Assembly: GCA_050014835.1 (NCBI GenBank)
Contig: JBEKCO010000007.1
Span: 1-56,905 of the forward strand
Length of the DNA: 56,905 bases
Origin: Bog-793 sp050014835
GTDB taxonomy: Bacteria; Actinomycetota; Acidimicrobiia; Acidimicrobiales; Bog-793
Reading direction: 5' to 3'
Positions within the stretch are counted from its first letter, which is position 1; each line of letters starts with the position of its first letter. The translations under genes were made by a program, and so were the position numbers. Shown here one piece after another: positions 38,545 to 47,501 of the stretch. Under the pieces are notes generated by a model, which searched no databases, was not told the origin of the DNA, and saw only the letters and a list, made by a program, of their open reading frames with translations.

Positions 38545-39804
38545 TTGCTGGCGTTCACGTTTCCCGGCCAGGGCTCGCAACGCCCCGGCATGGGGGCGAA
38601 CTGGGTCGACCACCCCTCTTTCGAGCTCGTCGAGCACGCGAGCGAGGTCGTCGGGCGCGACGTCGCGACCTTGCTCCTCACCGCCGACCAAGAGACGCTG
38701 ACGAACACCGCCAACGCCCAGCTCGCCACGTTCGTCACGAGCCTCGTCGTCCTCGACGCCGCTGAGCGGATCGGCCTCGAGCCGGCCGCCTGCGCCGGCC
38801 ACAGCCTCGGCGAGTACACCGCCCTCGTCGCGACCGGCGCCCTCGGCTACGAGGACGGTCTCGAGCTCGTCGCCGAGCGCGGTACCGCGATGTCCGAGGC
38901 CGCCGAGCACAACCCCGGGACGATGATGGCCGTCCTCGGACTCGCGGACGAAGACGTCGAGACCGCCTGCGTGCGCGCCGAGGGCGAGGTCTGGGTCGCC
39001 AACTACAACGCGCCCGGCCAGGTCGTCATCGCCGGCGAGAAGGACTCGCTCGAACGCGCCGCCCATCTCGCCCGCAAGGCGGGCGCGAAGCGGGTCGTCG
39101 CCTTCCCCGTCGGGGGGGCGTTCCACACGCCGCTCATGGCTCCGGCCCGCGACCGGCTCCGCAAGGCGCTCGCCGCGGCGACGTTCTTCGAATCCGACCC
39201 GGCGGTCGTCGCCAACGTCGACGCCAAGGCGCACCCCGACGGCGAGGACTGGCCGGGGCTGTTGTCGGCCCAGCTGTGCGCCCCGGTGCGCTGGCGCCAG
39301 AGCCTCGACACGCTCTACGCGTCGGGAGCACGCACCTTCGTCGAGCTCGGACCGGGTGGGGTGCTCACCGGGCTCGCCAAGCGGGTGCTCCCGGCGGGGT
39401 CCACGGTGAACTGCTCGGTCGCGACCCCGGTCGAGCTCGAGGCGCTCGTCGCGGCGCTCGCCGGCGCCGCGGCCCAGCGACCTCCGGTCGAGCGGCTCGT
39501 CGGCGAGCACTTCTCGATGGCCGAGCGCCTCATCATCTCGCCCGGCACCGGCCCGTTCCGCCCCACCGACGCGTTCGCGGCCGCGGCCCCGAGGCTCCCG
39601 GGGCGCGCCGCGGACGAGCCCGGCGACCGGGTCGTCCACGTCGCGGTGGGCGACCTCGTCGGCTGGGCGGGCAAGACCGAGATCCGCTCGAGCTTCGCCG
39701 GGACGCTGGCGGGCGTGCTCGTCCTTGCGGGCGAACGCGTCCTGCACGGCCAGCCGGTCGCCTGGTTGCGGGCGCTGCCCGACGACGTCGAGGAGCCCCG
39801 CTGA
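38545..39804 (+). CDS. fabD: Malonyl-CoA:ACP transacylase fused to a lipoyl-like domain
   Basis: FabD moves malonyl groups from CoA to ACP. The transacylase part (1-about 300) has FPGQGSQ, the nucleophile S87 in GHSLGE, and H near 192 (GAFHTPLM). The last 85 or so residues (about 330-415) form a second domain resembling biotinyl/lipoyl carrier domains: VAVGDLVGWAGKTEIRSSF, AGTLAGVLVLAGERVLHGQP. The usual MKM/AMKM lysine motif is absent; K is in GKTEI, offset. The TTG at 38545 has GGGGG eight bases upstream. It leads the fab operon, overlapping fabH by one base. Confidence 0.9.
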   Translation: MLAFTFPGQGSQRPGMGANWVDHPSFELVEHASEVVGRDVATLLLTADQETLTNTANAQLATFVTSLVVLDAAERIGLEPAACAGHSLGEYTALVATGALGYEDGLELVAERGTAMSEAAEHNPGTMMAVLGLADEDVETACVRAEGEVWVANYNAPGQVVIAGEKDSLERAAHLARKAGAKRVVAFPVGGAFHTPLMAPARDRLRKALAAATFFESDPAVVANVDAKAHPDGEDWPGLLSAQLCAPVRWRQSLDTLYASGARTFVELGPGGVLTGLAKRVLPAGSTVNCSVATPVELEALVAALAGAAAQRPPVERLVGEHFSMAERLIISPGTGPFRPTDAFAAAAPRLPGRAADEPGDRVVHVAVGDLVGWAGKTEIRSSFAGTLAGVLVLAGERVLHGQPVAWLRALPDDVEEPR

Positions 39805-40739
39805 TGGGGTCCGCGATCACGGGGTGGGGATCGGCGCTGCCGGACAAGGTCCTCACGAACGCCGACTTCGAGGCCCACCTCGACACGACCGACCAGTGGA
39901 TCGTCGAGCGGACCGGGATCCGGGAACGCCACGTCGGCGGCTCGACGCGGGGACTCGCCATCGAGGCCGGACAGGCCGCGCTCGCCCGCGCCGGGCTCGC
40001 GGGCGCGGACATCGAGCTCGTCATCGTCGCCACGACGACGCCGGACCAGACCCTCCCCGCCGCCTCGGCGACCGTCCACGAGGCGCTCGGCTGCCGGGGC
40101 GGGGCCTTCGACCTCAACGCCGCCTGCGCCGGATTCACCTACTCGCTCGTGCTCGCCGACTCGATGATCGCCTCGGGCGTGCGCCGCGCCCTCGTCATCG
40201 GGTCCGACACGCTGTCGCGCTCGACGGACTTCGAGGACCGGGCGACGGCGATTCTCTTCGGCGACGGCGCCGGCGCCGTCGTCCTCGAGGCGGGCGCCCG
40301 TGACGACCTCGTCCTCGCCTACGACCTCGGAGCCGACGGGACCGCGGCGCCGCTTCTCTACGCGGAGATCGGCGGGTTCATCGAGATGGACGGGCGGGAG
40401 ATCTTCCGGCGCGCCGTGCGGGCCGAGGTCGACTCGATCGGCAGGGTCTTCGCCGCGGCGGGATGCACGGCTGAGGACATCGCCCTTTTCGTGCCGCACC
40501 AGGCGAACCTCCGCATCATCGAGGCGGTGAACGAGCGGATCGGCCTGCCGATGGAGCGCACCGTCGTCGTTCTCGACCGCATCGGCAACACCTCGGCCGG
40601 TTCCATCCCGTACGGGATCGCCGACGCGGCGAACGCCGGGCGGCTCGACGAGGGCGACCTCGTCCTGCTCTCGGGGTTCGGAGCGGGCATGACCTGGGCT
40701 TCGGTCGTCATCCGCTGGGGCCGCCGGGGCGTGGCGTGA
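39804..40739 (+). CDS. fabH: Beta-ketoacyl-ACP synthase III
   Basis: FabH starts fatty-acid elongation by condensing acetyl-CoA (or a branched acyl-CoA) with malonyl-ACP. The 311-residue protein has catalytic C108 (LNAACAGFTY), H near 232 (PHQANLR) and N near 262 (RIGNTSAGS). It starts with an ATG overlapping the fabD stop (TGATG), so translation is coupled. The fabG start overlaps its stop as GTGA. Confidence 0.95.
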   Translation: MGSAITGWGSALPDKVLTNADFEAHLDTTDQWIVERTGIRERHVGGSTRGLAIEAGQAALARAGLAGADIELVIVATTTPDQTLPAASATVHEALGCRGGAFDLNAACAGFTYSLVLADSMIASGVRRALVIGSDTLSRSTDFEDRATAILFGDGAGAVVLEAGARDDLVLAYDLGADGTAAPLLYAEIGGFIEMDGREIFRRAVRAEVDSIGRVFAAAGCTAEDIALFVPHQANLRIIEAVNERIGLPMERTVVVLDRIGNTSAGSIPYGIADAANAGRLDEGDLVLLSGFGAGMTWASVVIRWGRRGVA

Positions 40740-41464
40740 GCCGGGTCGTCCTCGTGACGGGCGGTTCGCGGGGCATCGGGCTCGCCTGCGCGCGCCGGTT
40801 CCAGGCCGAGGGCGACCGGGTCGCCGTCACCTACAGGACCGCGCCGCCAAAGGACCCGGCCGGTGCCGAGGCCACGACGCCGCTTCTCGCCGTCGCCTGC
40901 GACGTCACCGATCCCGCGGCGGTCGATTCGGCGTTCGCCACCGTCGAGGCCGAGCTCGGCCCCGTCGAGGTCCTCGTCTGCGCCGCCGGGATCACCGACG
41001 ACGGGCTCGTGCTGCGCATGAGCGAGGAGCGCTGGTCGAGGGTCGTCGAGACCGACCTCACGGGGACGTTCCGGGCGGCGCGACGCGCTCTTCCGGCGAT
41101 GCTGCGAGCGCGCACCGGCCGGATCGTCGTCATCTCGTCCGTCGTCGGCTACCTCGGCAACGCCGGGCAGGCGAACTACGCGGCCGCCAAGGCGGGCCAG
41201 ATCGGCTTCGCCCGCTCGCTCGCCCGCGAGGTCGCGAGCCGTTCCGTGACGGTGAACGTGGTCTCCCCGGGCATGGTGGCGACCGACATGCTCGCCGCCC
41301 TCAACGAGGACCAGACCGCGGCGCTCGCCTCGCGGGTCCCGCTCGGGCGGGTCGCCGAGCCGGAGGAGGTCGCCGCGGCGGTGTGTTTCCTCGCCTCGGC
41401 CGAGGCCGGCTACATCACCGGTGCCGTGCTGGCCGTCGACGGTGGGCTCGGGATGGGACACTAG
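40736..41464 (+). CDS. fabG: 3-oxoacyl-ACP reductase
   Basis: The 242-residue short-chain dehydrogenase has the TGGSRGIG cofactor motif at 8-15, an NNAG-like ACAAGITDD, catalytic Ser (ISSVVGYLGN), and Y-x-x-x-K (YAAAK) near 150. It ends ITGAVLAVDGGLGMGH, typical of FabG. GTG at 40736 overlaps the fabH stop. It reduces 3-oxoacyl-ACP with NADPH. Confidence 0.93.
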   Translation: MSRVVLVTGGSRGIGLACARRFQAEGDRVAVTYRTAPPKDPAGAEATTPLLAVACDVTDPAAVDSAFATVEAELGPVEVLVCAAGITDDGLVLRMSEERWSRVVETDLTGTFRAARRALPAMLRARTGRIVVISSVVGYLGNAGQANYAAAKAGQIGFARSLAREVASRSVTVNVVSPGMVATDMLAALNEDQTAALASRVPLGRVAEPEEVAAAVCFLASAEAGYITGAVLAVDGGLGMGH

Positions 41465-41543
41465 GCATGGTCAGCGGCCCTTCCCGCATGATGGTGTAGG
41501 TAGCGCAGTCCGAACGATCCCCGACGAGGAAGAGGAGCCAGCC

Positions 41544-41783
41544 GTGGGCGATGACGCGACGTTCGAGAAGTTCAAGAAGTGCGCCGTGGACGTGCTCCAG
41601 GTGCCCGAAGACAAGGTGGTCCCGGAGGCGAGCTTTTCCAACGACCTGAACGCCGACAGCCTCGACCTCGTCGAGTTCGTCATGGCCCTCGAGGAGGCGT
41701 TCTCGATCACCGTCGACGAGACCGAGCTCGACGGGATCGACACGATCGGTCAGGCCTACGACCTCGTGGTCTCGAAGCTGTGA
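41544..41783 (+). CDS. acpP: Acyl carrier protein
   Basis: The 79-residue ACP carries its 4'-phosphopantetheine on S39 in NADSLDLVEF. GTG at 41544 has GAGGAG seven bases upstream; about 80 bases separate it from fabG. It overlaps fabF by four bases (GTGA), placing it in the same operon. Confidence 0.95.
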   Translation: MGDDATFEKFKKCAVDVLQVPEDKVVPEASFSNDLNADSLDLVEFVMALEEAFSITVDETELDGIDTIGQAYDLVVSKL

Positions 41784-42982
41784 CCGAACGGGGACCCCGG
41801 CGCCGCGTCGTCGTGACGGGCCTCGGCGTCCTCGCGTCCTGCGGCATCGGCAAGGACGCCTTCTTCGCCGGCCTGTCCGGACCGGCGGCCGTCGGCCCCC
41901 AGTCGGTCGGCGCCTTCGACCCGGCGGGGTGGTTCGACCCGAAAGAGGCGCGCCAGACCGACCGCTTCGCCCAGCTCTCCGTCGCCGCGGCCGCGCTCGC
42001 CCTCGACGACGCCGGCGAGCTCGGTGCCGACCCGTGGCGCGTCGGCGTCATCTTCGGGACGGGGACCGGGGGCCTGGCGACGATCCAGGAACAGATGATC
42101 CTCCTCGTCGCCAAGGGCCCGCGCCGGGTCTCGCCGCGGCTCGTGCCGATGATGATGGGGAACGCCGGCGCCGCGGCGATCTCGATCCGCTTCGGTCTGC
42201 ACGGCCCGTGCGAGACGGTCGTCACGGCGTGCGCCTCGGCGACCCACGCCATCGGCCAAGCCCTCCGCCTCGTCGGCGACGGCCGCTGCGACGCCGTGGT
42301 CACCGGGGGCGCCGAGGCGGCGATCTCGAGATCCGGCGGCCTCGACCCGATCGGGATCGCGGCCTTCGGCAACATGACGGCGCTGTCGACGTCGGGCCAC
42401 TCACGTCCTTTTGACCGCCGACGCGACGGCTTCGTCATCGCCGAGGGCGGCGGCGCCCTCGTCCTCGAGGAGCTCGGGCACGCGGTGTCCCGCGGCGCCC
42501 ACCTCTACGCCGAGCTGCTCGGCGCCGCCTCGACCGCCGACGCCTACCACATCACCGCCCCCGCCCCCGGCGGCGAGGGGGCGGTCGCCTGCATGGAGCT
42601 CGCGCTCGCCGACGCCGGGATCGGCGCCGCCGAGGTCGCCCAGATCAACGCCCACGGCACCTCGACGCCGCTCAACGACCTCGCCGAGGCCGAGGCGATC
42701 GAGAAGGTCTTCGGCCGGCCCGGTCCACCGGTCACCTCGATAAAGGGCGTCACCGGCCACTCGCTGGGTGCCGCCGGGGCGCTGGAGGCCATCGCCTCGG
42801 TCCTCTCGATCGAGGGCGGTCTCATCCCGCCGACGGCGGGCCTCGAGGAACAGGACCCCGAGATCCACCTCGACATCGTGACCGGCGCGGCGCGCGCCTT
42901 TACCCCGGGGCCGGTGCTCTCGAACAGCTTCGGATTCGGCGGGCACAACGGATGCCTCGTGTTCGGCCCGGTAAGCCCCTGA
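41780..42982 (+). CDS. fabF: Beta-ketoacyl-ACP synthase II
   Basis: The 400-residue enzyme condenses malonyl-ACP with growing acyl chains. C151 (VVTACASATHA), H near 292 (NAHGTSTPLND) and H near 326 (VTGHSLGAAG) form the Cys-His-His triad. It ends NGCLVFGPVSP, and the next gene overlaps it by about 31 bases. GTG at 41780 overlaps the ACP stop. Confidence 0.95.
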   Translation: MTERGPRRRVVVTGLGVLASCGIGKDAFFAGLSGPAAVGPQSVGAFDPAGWFDPKEARQTDRFAQLSVAAAALALDDAGELGADPWRVGVIFGTGTGGLATIQEQMILLVAKGPRRVSPRLVPMMMGNAGAAAISIRFGLHGPCETVVTACASATHAIGQALRLVGDGRCDAVVTGGAEAAISRSGGLDPIGIAAFGNMTALSTSGHSRPFDRRRDGFVIAEGGGALVLEELGHAVSRGAHLYAELLGAASTADAYHITAPAPGGEGAVACMELALADAGIGAAEVAQINAHGTSTPLNDLAEAEAIEKVFGRPGPPVTSIKGVTGHSLGAAGALEAIASVLSIEGGLIPPTAGLEEQDPEIHLDIVTGAARAFTPGPVLSNSFGFGGHNGCLVFGPVSP

Positions 42983-44565
42983 CGACGCCCGGTTCCCCGG
43001 CGGACCTGTCGGTCGGGGCGTTCTCCGACCATCCGCCCTGGCTCGTCGTGCCCGAGGACCTGCCCTGGCGGGTCGGCCTCGACCTCGTGCGGGAATCGGT
43101 CCGGGCCGCGGTCCCCCGCCTCGTGCGGCGGCGGCGGTTCCCGCCATGGCGGCGGATGCTGCGGGTCTCGGCCGTCCTCGGCTGGGCGGTAGCCGGCTGG
43201 TGGCTCGTCGACCGGCGCAAGGGCCAGCCGCGATCGCTCTCGGGCCTCGCCTACCGGCTGCGGCTCGCCTTCCAGCGGCTCGGACCCACCTTCATCAAGC
43301 TCGGCCAGATCCTCTCGTCGGGCGAGGGGATCTTCCCGCCGGAGCTCGTCAGTGAGTTCAAGCTGCTGCGCGACCAGGTCCCCGCCGAGCCGTTCGCCGC
43401 CGTGCGCGAGTGCGTCGAGGCGGATCTCGGGTGCACGCTCGAGGAACTGTTCCGCGAGTTCTCCCCCGAGCCCGTCGCCGCGGCCTCGATCGCCCAGGTG
43501 CACCGGGCGCGGCTGCACACCGGCGAGGACGTCGTCGTGAAGGTGCAACGGCCCCAGGTCGCCGCCCGGGTGCGGAACGACCTCGCGGCGATGAGCTTCC
43601 TCGCGCCGCACCTCGTCGGGCGGATCCCCGTCGCGGTCCTCGCCAACCCGCCGGCGCTCATCGAGCTCTTCGCCGAGACGATCGCCGAGGAGCTCGACTT
43701 CCGGCTCGAGGCCGGGAACATGCTCGACGTCGCCGCGGCGATCGCCGCGGCAGACCAACGCACGATCGTCGTGCCAAGGCCGCACCCCCGGCTCGTCACG
43801 CGCCGCGTGCTCGTCATGGAGCGCCTCGACGGGTTCGACTGGGACGACGTCGCCGGCATGAAGGACGCGGGGATCGCGACCGAAAAGGTCATGCGCGCCG
43901 CCATCGTCACCACCCTCGAGGGCGTCATGTTGTTCGGCGTCTTCCACGGCGACCTCCACGGGGGCAACCTCTTCGTCCTGCCCGACGGGCGCGTCGCGCT
44001 CCTCGATTTCGGGATCACGGGGCGCCTCGACGAGCACCACCGGCTGGCGTTCCTCCGTCTCCTGATGGCAGCGATGATGAACGACGTGCGCGGCGAGGTC
44101 GTGGCGCTCAGCGAGCTCGGCGCACTGCGGCCCGACGCCGACCTCGACCAGGTGATCGTCGACCTCGGCCTCGACGCGCCGCCCCAGGACGTCGTCGCGA
44201 TGAGCGCCGAGGAGCTCACCCGCCAGATGCGCGAGCTCACGAAACACCTCCTCGTTTACGGGGCGAAGCTGCCGAAAGAGCTGATGCTTTTCGTGAAGGA
44301 CATCCTCTTCCTCGACAGCGTCGTCGCCTCCTTTGCGCCGGACGTCGACCTCATGCGGGAGGTCGTCGAGGTCGCGGGGTACTTCGCCACCCGCCACGGC
44401 GACCGGATCGCCCGGGAGATCGGCGTCGACCCGTCCCGCGCCGGGGCCGACCTCGACTCGATCCGCGCCGCGATCGGGGTCTCGGCCGCGACCAAGCAGA
44501 TCAGCTATCGCGAGCTCCAGGCCCGCCGCGAGGCGGTCCGTCGCAAGTTCCGGCCCCACGCCTGA
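42952..44565 (+). CDS. AarF/UbiB-family protein kinase-like protein
   Basis: The 537-residue protein is an ABC1/UbiB atypical kinase: KLGQILSSGEGIFPPEL near 118-134 (the KxGQ motif), Ala-rich loop AAASIAQVHRA, lysine in VVVKVQRP, HGDLHGGNLF near 343 and the DFG motif LLDFGITG. Two hydrophobic segments occur near the C-terminus. Family members affect quinone or lipid-soluble molecule handling in membranes. It follows fabF with an overlap of about 31 bases, so a later start (a GTG soon after 42952) is possible. Confidence 0.88.
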   Translation: MPRVRPGKPLTTPGSPADLSVGAFSDHPPWLVVPEDLPWRVGLDLVRESVRAAVPRLVRRRRFPPWRRMLRVSAVLGWAVAGWWLVDRRKGQPRSLSGLAYRLRLAFQRLGPTFIKLGQILSSGEGIFPPELVSEFKLLRDQVPAEPFAAVRECVEADLGCTLEELFREFSPEPVAAASIAQVHRARLHTGEDVVVKVQRPQVAARVRNDLAAMSFLAPHLVGRIPVAVLANPPALIELFAETIAEELDFRLEAGNMLDVAAAIAAADQRTIVVPRPHPRLVTRRVLVMERLDGFDWDDVAGMKDAGIATEKVMRAAIVTTLEGVMLFGVFHGDLHGGNLFVLPDGRVALLDFGITGRLDEHHRLAFLRLLMAAMMNDVRGEVVALSELGALRPDADLDQVIVDLGLDAPPQDVVAMSAEELTRQMRELTKHLLVYGAKLPKELMLFVKDILFLDSVVASFAPDVDLMREVVEVAGYFATRHGDRIAREIGVDPSRAGADLDSIRAAIGVSAATKQISYRELQARREAVRRKFRPHA

Positions 44566-44589
44566 CCCGAGGCCCCGCCGCCGGGGTTT

Positions 44590-44668
44590 GGGGGTCGCGA
44601 GGATCGTGTGCAGAATCTCTGGGTCGGTGCCGGGAATCTCTGACCCAAAAGGAACGGGGGTCGCGAGG
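44590..44668 (+). repeat. Direct repeats flanking a short segment before the glycosyltransferase
   Basis: GGGGGTCGCGAGG occurs at 44590-44602 and again at 44656-44668, the second ending on the first base of the glycosyltransferase start. Between them GAATCTCTG occurs twice (44613-44621 and 44634-44642), with GGGTC / GACCC in opposite orientation. This may be a scar of an insertion or of a duplicated ribosome site. Confidence 0.5.
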
Positions 44669-45888
44669 TGCGCGTGCTGTTGTCGACGTACGGGGGGCGC
44701 GGCGACGTCGAACCGCTGGTGGCCCTCGCCGTGCGGTTGCGGGAACGAGGCGCGACGGTACGGGCGTGCGCGCCGCCGGACCGCGGCGAGCGGCTGGCCG
44801 GGGCCGGTGTGCCGGTGGTGCCGGTCGGCCAGCCGGTGCGCCCGCTGCTGCACCGGGCGAGGCCGGCCGGGGCGGCGGACGTGTCCCGGGTCGCGGCCGG
44901 ATTGATCGCCGCGCAGTTCGCCACGCTCGCCGAGGCCGCCGTGGGTTGCGACGCGCTGGTGGCGACCGGTCTGCTGCCGGCCGCGGCCGGCGCGCGGTCG
45001 GTCGCCGAGAAACTCGGCATCCGCTACGTCTACGCGGCCTACTGTCCGATCTTCCTGCCGTCGCCGCACCACCCGCCGGTGCCGTTCCCGGGCCGGCCGT
45101 TCCCACCGGGCGTGACCGACAACCGGGTGCTGTGGGACCTCAACGACGAGAGCGCGAACGCGCTGTTCGGCGCGGCGCTCAACGCCCGCCGGGCGTCGAT
45201 CGGCCTGCCACCCATCGACAACGTCTACGACTACGCCTTCACCGACCGCCCGTGGCTGGCGGCAGACCCGGTGCTCGCCCCCTGGCGGACCCCGGCGGAC
45301 ATCGACGTCACACAGACCGGCGCGTGGATCCAGCCCGACGAACGCCGGCTCCCGGCCGAGCTCGTGGCGTTCCTCGACGCCGGCACACCACCGGTGTACG
45401 TGGGCTTCGGCAGCATGCCGATGCGCGCCTCGACCGACATCGCCCGGGTGGCGATCGAGGCGATCCGCGCCCAGGGCCGCCGGGCGGTCATCTGCGCCGG
45501 CGGGGCCGAACTCGCCCCGATCGACGACCGGGAGGACTGCCTCGGCGTCGGCGAGGTCAACCAGCAGGCACTGTTTCCCCAGGTCGCCGCCGTTGTGCAC
45601 CACGGCGGCGCGGGCACGACGACGACGGCCGCCCGGGCCGGCGCACCCCAGGTCCTGACACCCCAGATGGCGGACCAGCCCTACTGGGCCGGCCGGGTGG
45701 CCGAGCTGGGCATCGGCACGGCGCTCGCCGGCCCCGCTCCGACCACCGAGTCGCTCGCGGCCGCGCTCCGGACCGCCCTTTCCCCCGCGACCCGCGCCCG
45801 AGCGGCCGCCGTCGCCGGCACGATCCACACCGACGGGGCGACCGTCGCGGCGGCGCTTTTGCTCGACGCGGCGGGACGAGCGACGTGA
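44668..45888 (+). CDS. UGT-like (GT1, MGT/GtfB type) glycosyltransferase
   Basis: The 406-residue protein begins VRVLLSTYGGRGDVEPLVAL, the acceptor-domain signature of bacterial macrolide- and glycopeptide-type glycosyltransferases. The C-terminal half has the UDP/dTDP-sugar motif, AAVVHHGGAGTTTTAARAGAP, near 308-328 and PLLTP-like QVLTPQMADQPYWAGRVAELG. Sugar and acceptor are unknown; such enzymes decorate antibiotics, sterols or carotenoids. The GTG at 44668 has GGGGG seven bases upstream. It stands apart from biosynthetic genes. Confidence 0.88.
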   Translation: MRVLLSTYGGRGDVEPLVALAVRLRERGATVRACAPPDRGERLAGAGVPVVPVGQPVRPLLHRARPAGAADVSRVAAGLIAAQFATLAEAAVGCDALVATGLLPAAAGARSVAEKLGIRYVYAAYCPIFLPSPHHPPVPFPGRPFPPGVTDNRVLWDLNDESANALFGAALNARRASIGLPPIDNVYDYAFTDRPWLAADPVLAPWRTPADIDVTQTGAWIQPDERRLPAELVAFLDAGTPPVYVGFGSMPMRASTDIARVAIEAIRAQGRRAVICAGGAELAPIDDREDCLGVGEVNQQALFPQVAAVVHHGGAGTTTTAARAGAPQVLTPQMADQPYWAGRVAELGIGTALAGPAPTTESLAAALRTALSPATRARAAAVAGTIHTDGATVAAALLLDAAGRAT

Positions 45889-45949
45889 ACACCGCGGGCT
45901 GAGCGCAGAATCACGTCTCGGTCCGCCGGCGGCAAACCGGTCGCCTGCT

Positions 45950-46215
45950 GGTGAGGCGCGAGCTGACGACGGTTCCGGCCGGTTCGCGGGTCGCGCGCGG
46001 GATCCTCGCGACCGTCCCGAGCGAGGACAGCGCGACGCGCGGCGGGTGTCGACCGAGCCCCCAGTCGGCCACCTGGAACGTCCCGCGGCCGACGACGGAC
46101 AGGAACGAGCTGGTCGGAGCCGGGCGCCCGGAGGGAGACGCGTCGTATGCGGTGAACGACCCCTGCATGGTGAGCAGGTAGACGGGCTCGCTGCCGCCAA
46201 TCGACGGCGTCGAGT
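45950..46215 (-). pseudogene. Remnant of a secreted hypothetical protein
   Basis: The minus strand reads SEPVYLLTMQGSFTAYDASPSG, then TFQVADWGLGRHPPRV and SLGTVARI, which resembles the C-terminal part of small actinobacterial proteins with no known function. There is no signal peptide or start, and the frame upstream is broken. The rest of the 45889-46363 gap shows nothing else. Confidence 0.35.
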
Positions 46216-46363
46216 CCCGGGGGTCGCGAGACTCAGCGCCGCGAGGTGCGTCGTCGCCACGGCGCTTAGTCGGTCACGTGCCGGTCGCGATTGTTCCGCG
46301 CCATCCCGCAAGCGATCGTCGCCAGCCCCGCCCGCGCCGCCGGAGGGATCCTCGCGCCGTGGG

Positions 46364-47326
46364 CTACGTCGCCGCGGGCGGGGGATCGCACCCGACCGCC
46401 GCTTCGCGGGTCGCCTTCGCCTCGTGGGCGGGGAGCACCTTCACGACGGCGCGCAAGAGCGCGCAGTTCGCGTCGTAAAGCGCGGGCATCGGACGGCCGT
46501 GTCCGGTGACCTCGACCTCGGGGGGGCACTGCCAACCTTCGGCCTCGAACGACGGCGGCGCTTCCTTGCTCGGGCGGACGGTGATCTCAAAGAGGAGCGC
46601 GTCCTCCATGCAGATGCCCTTCGGACCCAGCGGCAGGGCGTTCAGCACGCCCAGAACCGACCGTGCCCGGGCGGCCGGAACGACGAAGGTCACCGGGCCG
46701 CTCGACCCTCTCATCGCGGACGACCTCGAGAAACCGGTCACCTCGACCACGCCGTGGGTGGGCGCGCGTTCGGTCCTCGGTCGATCGGGCTCCCAGACCG
46801 TCTCGGCGTCGACGCGGATCACCGCGCCTCCGGCGACGGCTCCGGAGAGGTAGTCGAGCTCCGCCTCGACCTCGTGCGGGCCCGACACCGGGATCGAGTA
46901 GACGATCCCCGGGAGATCGCCGTTGGGGGTGTCGGTGATCGCTCCCTCCGCTACCAGCCTCGAACGGGATGGCACGTGCGCCTCGAGGTAGGTCTCGACC
47001 GCCTGGGGTGACTCGTCGACGAAGTAGTACCGGTGAAGGTCGATCGCGGCCTCGGGGTCGATCGTCTCGAACGGCGCGTCGAGCGGAGCCGAACCCGCCG
47101 AAGTCATCACCCGCACACCGGGCGGAAGGATCGCTTCGTCGAGCACGCGTCCGGCGAAGGCTTCGGCAGGTGTGGGTTTCGCGGCGCCGGAGGCGGACCC
47201 TGAGGTGACTCCCGCCACCGACGACAACGTCGCCGCAGCGAGCAACGCCACGACGACGACTCCCACGGTGCGCACCCGCGCGACGGCGGCGCGGCGCCTT
47301 GCCTGTTCCCGGTCGCAACCCGTCAT
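46364..47326 (-). CDS. Membrane-anchored or secreted protein of unknown function
   Basis: The 320-residue protein starts MTGCDREQARRRAAVARVRT, then a hydrophobic segment (VGVVVVALLAAATLSSVAGV, about 21-40) that is either a signal peptide or an anchor, and an exported domain to the end. The exported part has four cysteines (including KGICMEDALL, WQCPPEVE, NCALLRAV, VGCDPP). The ATG at 47326 (residues MTGC) is preferred because it sits just before the charged signal region. A 175-base gap separates it from the DUF4349 gene upstream. Family not recognised. Confidence 0.7.
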   Translation of the reverse strand: MTGCDREQARRRAAVARVRTVGVVVVALLAAATLSSVAGVTSGSASGAAKPTPAEAFAGRVLDEAILPPGVRVMTSAGSAPLDAPFETIDPEAAIDLHRYYFVDESPQAVETYLEAHVPSRSRLVAEGAITDTPNGDLPGIVYSIPVSGPHEVEAELDYLSGAVAGGAVIRVDAETVWEPDRPRTERAPTHGVVEVTGFSRSSAMRGSSGPVTFVVPAARARSVLGVLNALPLGPKGICMEDALLFEITVRPSKEAPPSFEAEGWQCPPEVEVTGHGRPMPALYDANCALLRAVVKVLPAHEAKATREAAVGCDPPPAAT

Positions 47327-47501
47327 CGTCCTGTGTCCACCTTCCACCGCCTCGCGAGCACTGCGCTCAACCGACTTCCGGACGGTGCGAGCGTCGATCG
47401 CCGCCGGCCGTACCCGATCGGCCCGCCGCTTCCGCCACCCCCATCGCACGCGGAGCCCGTGCGGGCCCGATCGGGCGACCCCGCCGGGCTGGGCGCGCCG
47501 C

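Noticed and set aside
42544..46311. 1255-residue minus-strand frame opposite fabF, the AarF gene and the glycosyltransferase
   Set aside because: Shadow of three real plus-strand genes; composition is Arg/Asp/Gly-rich with no domain.
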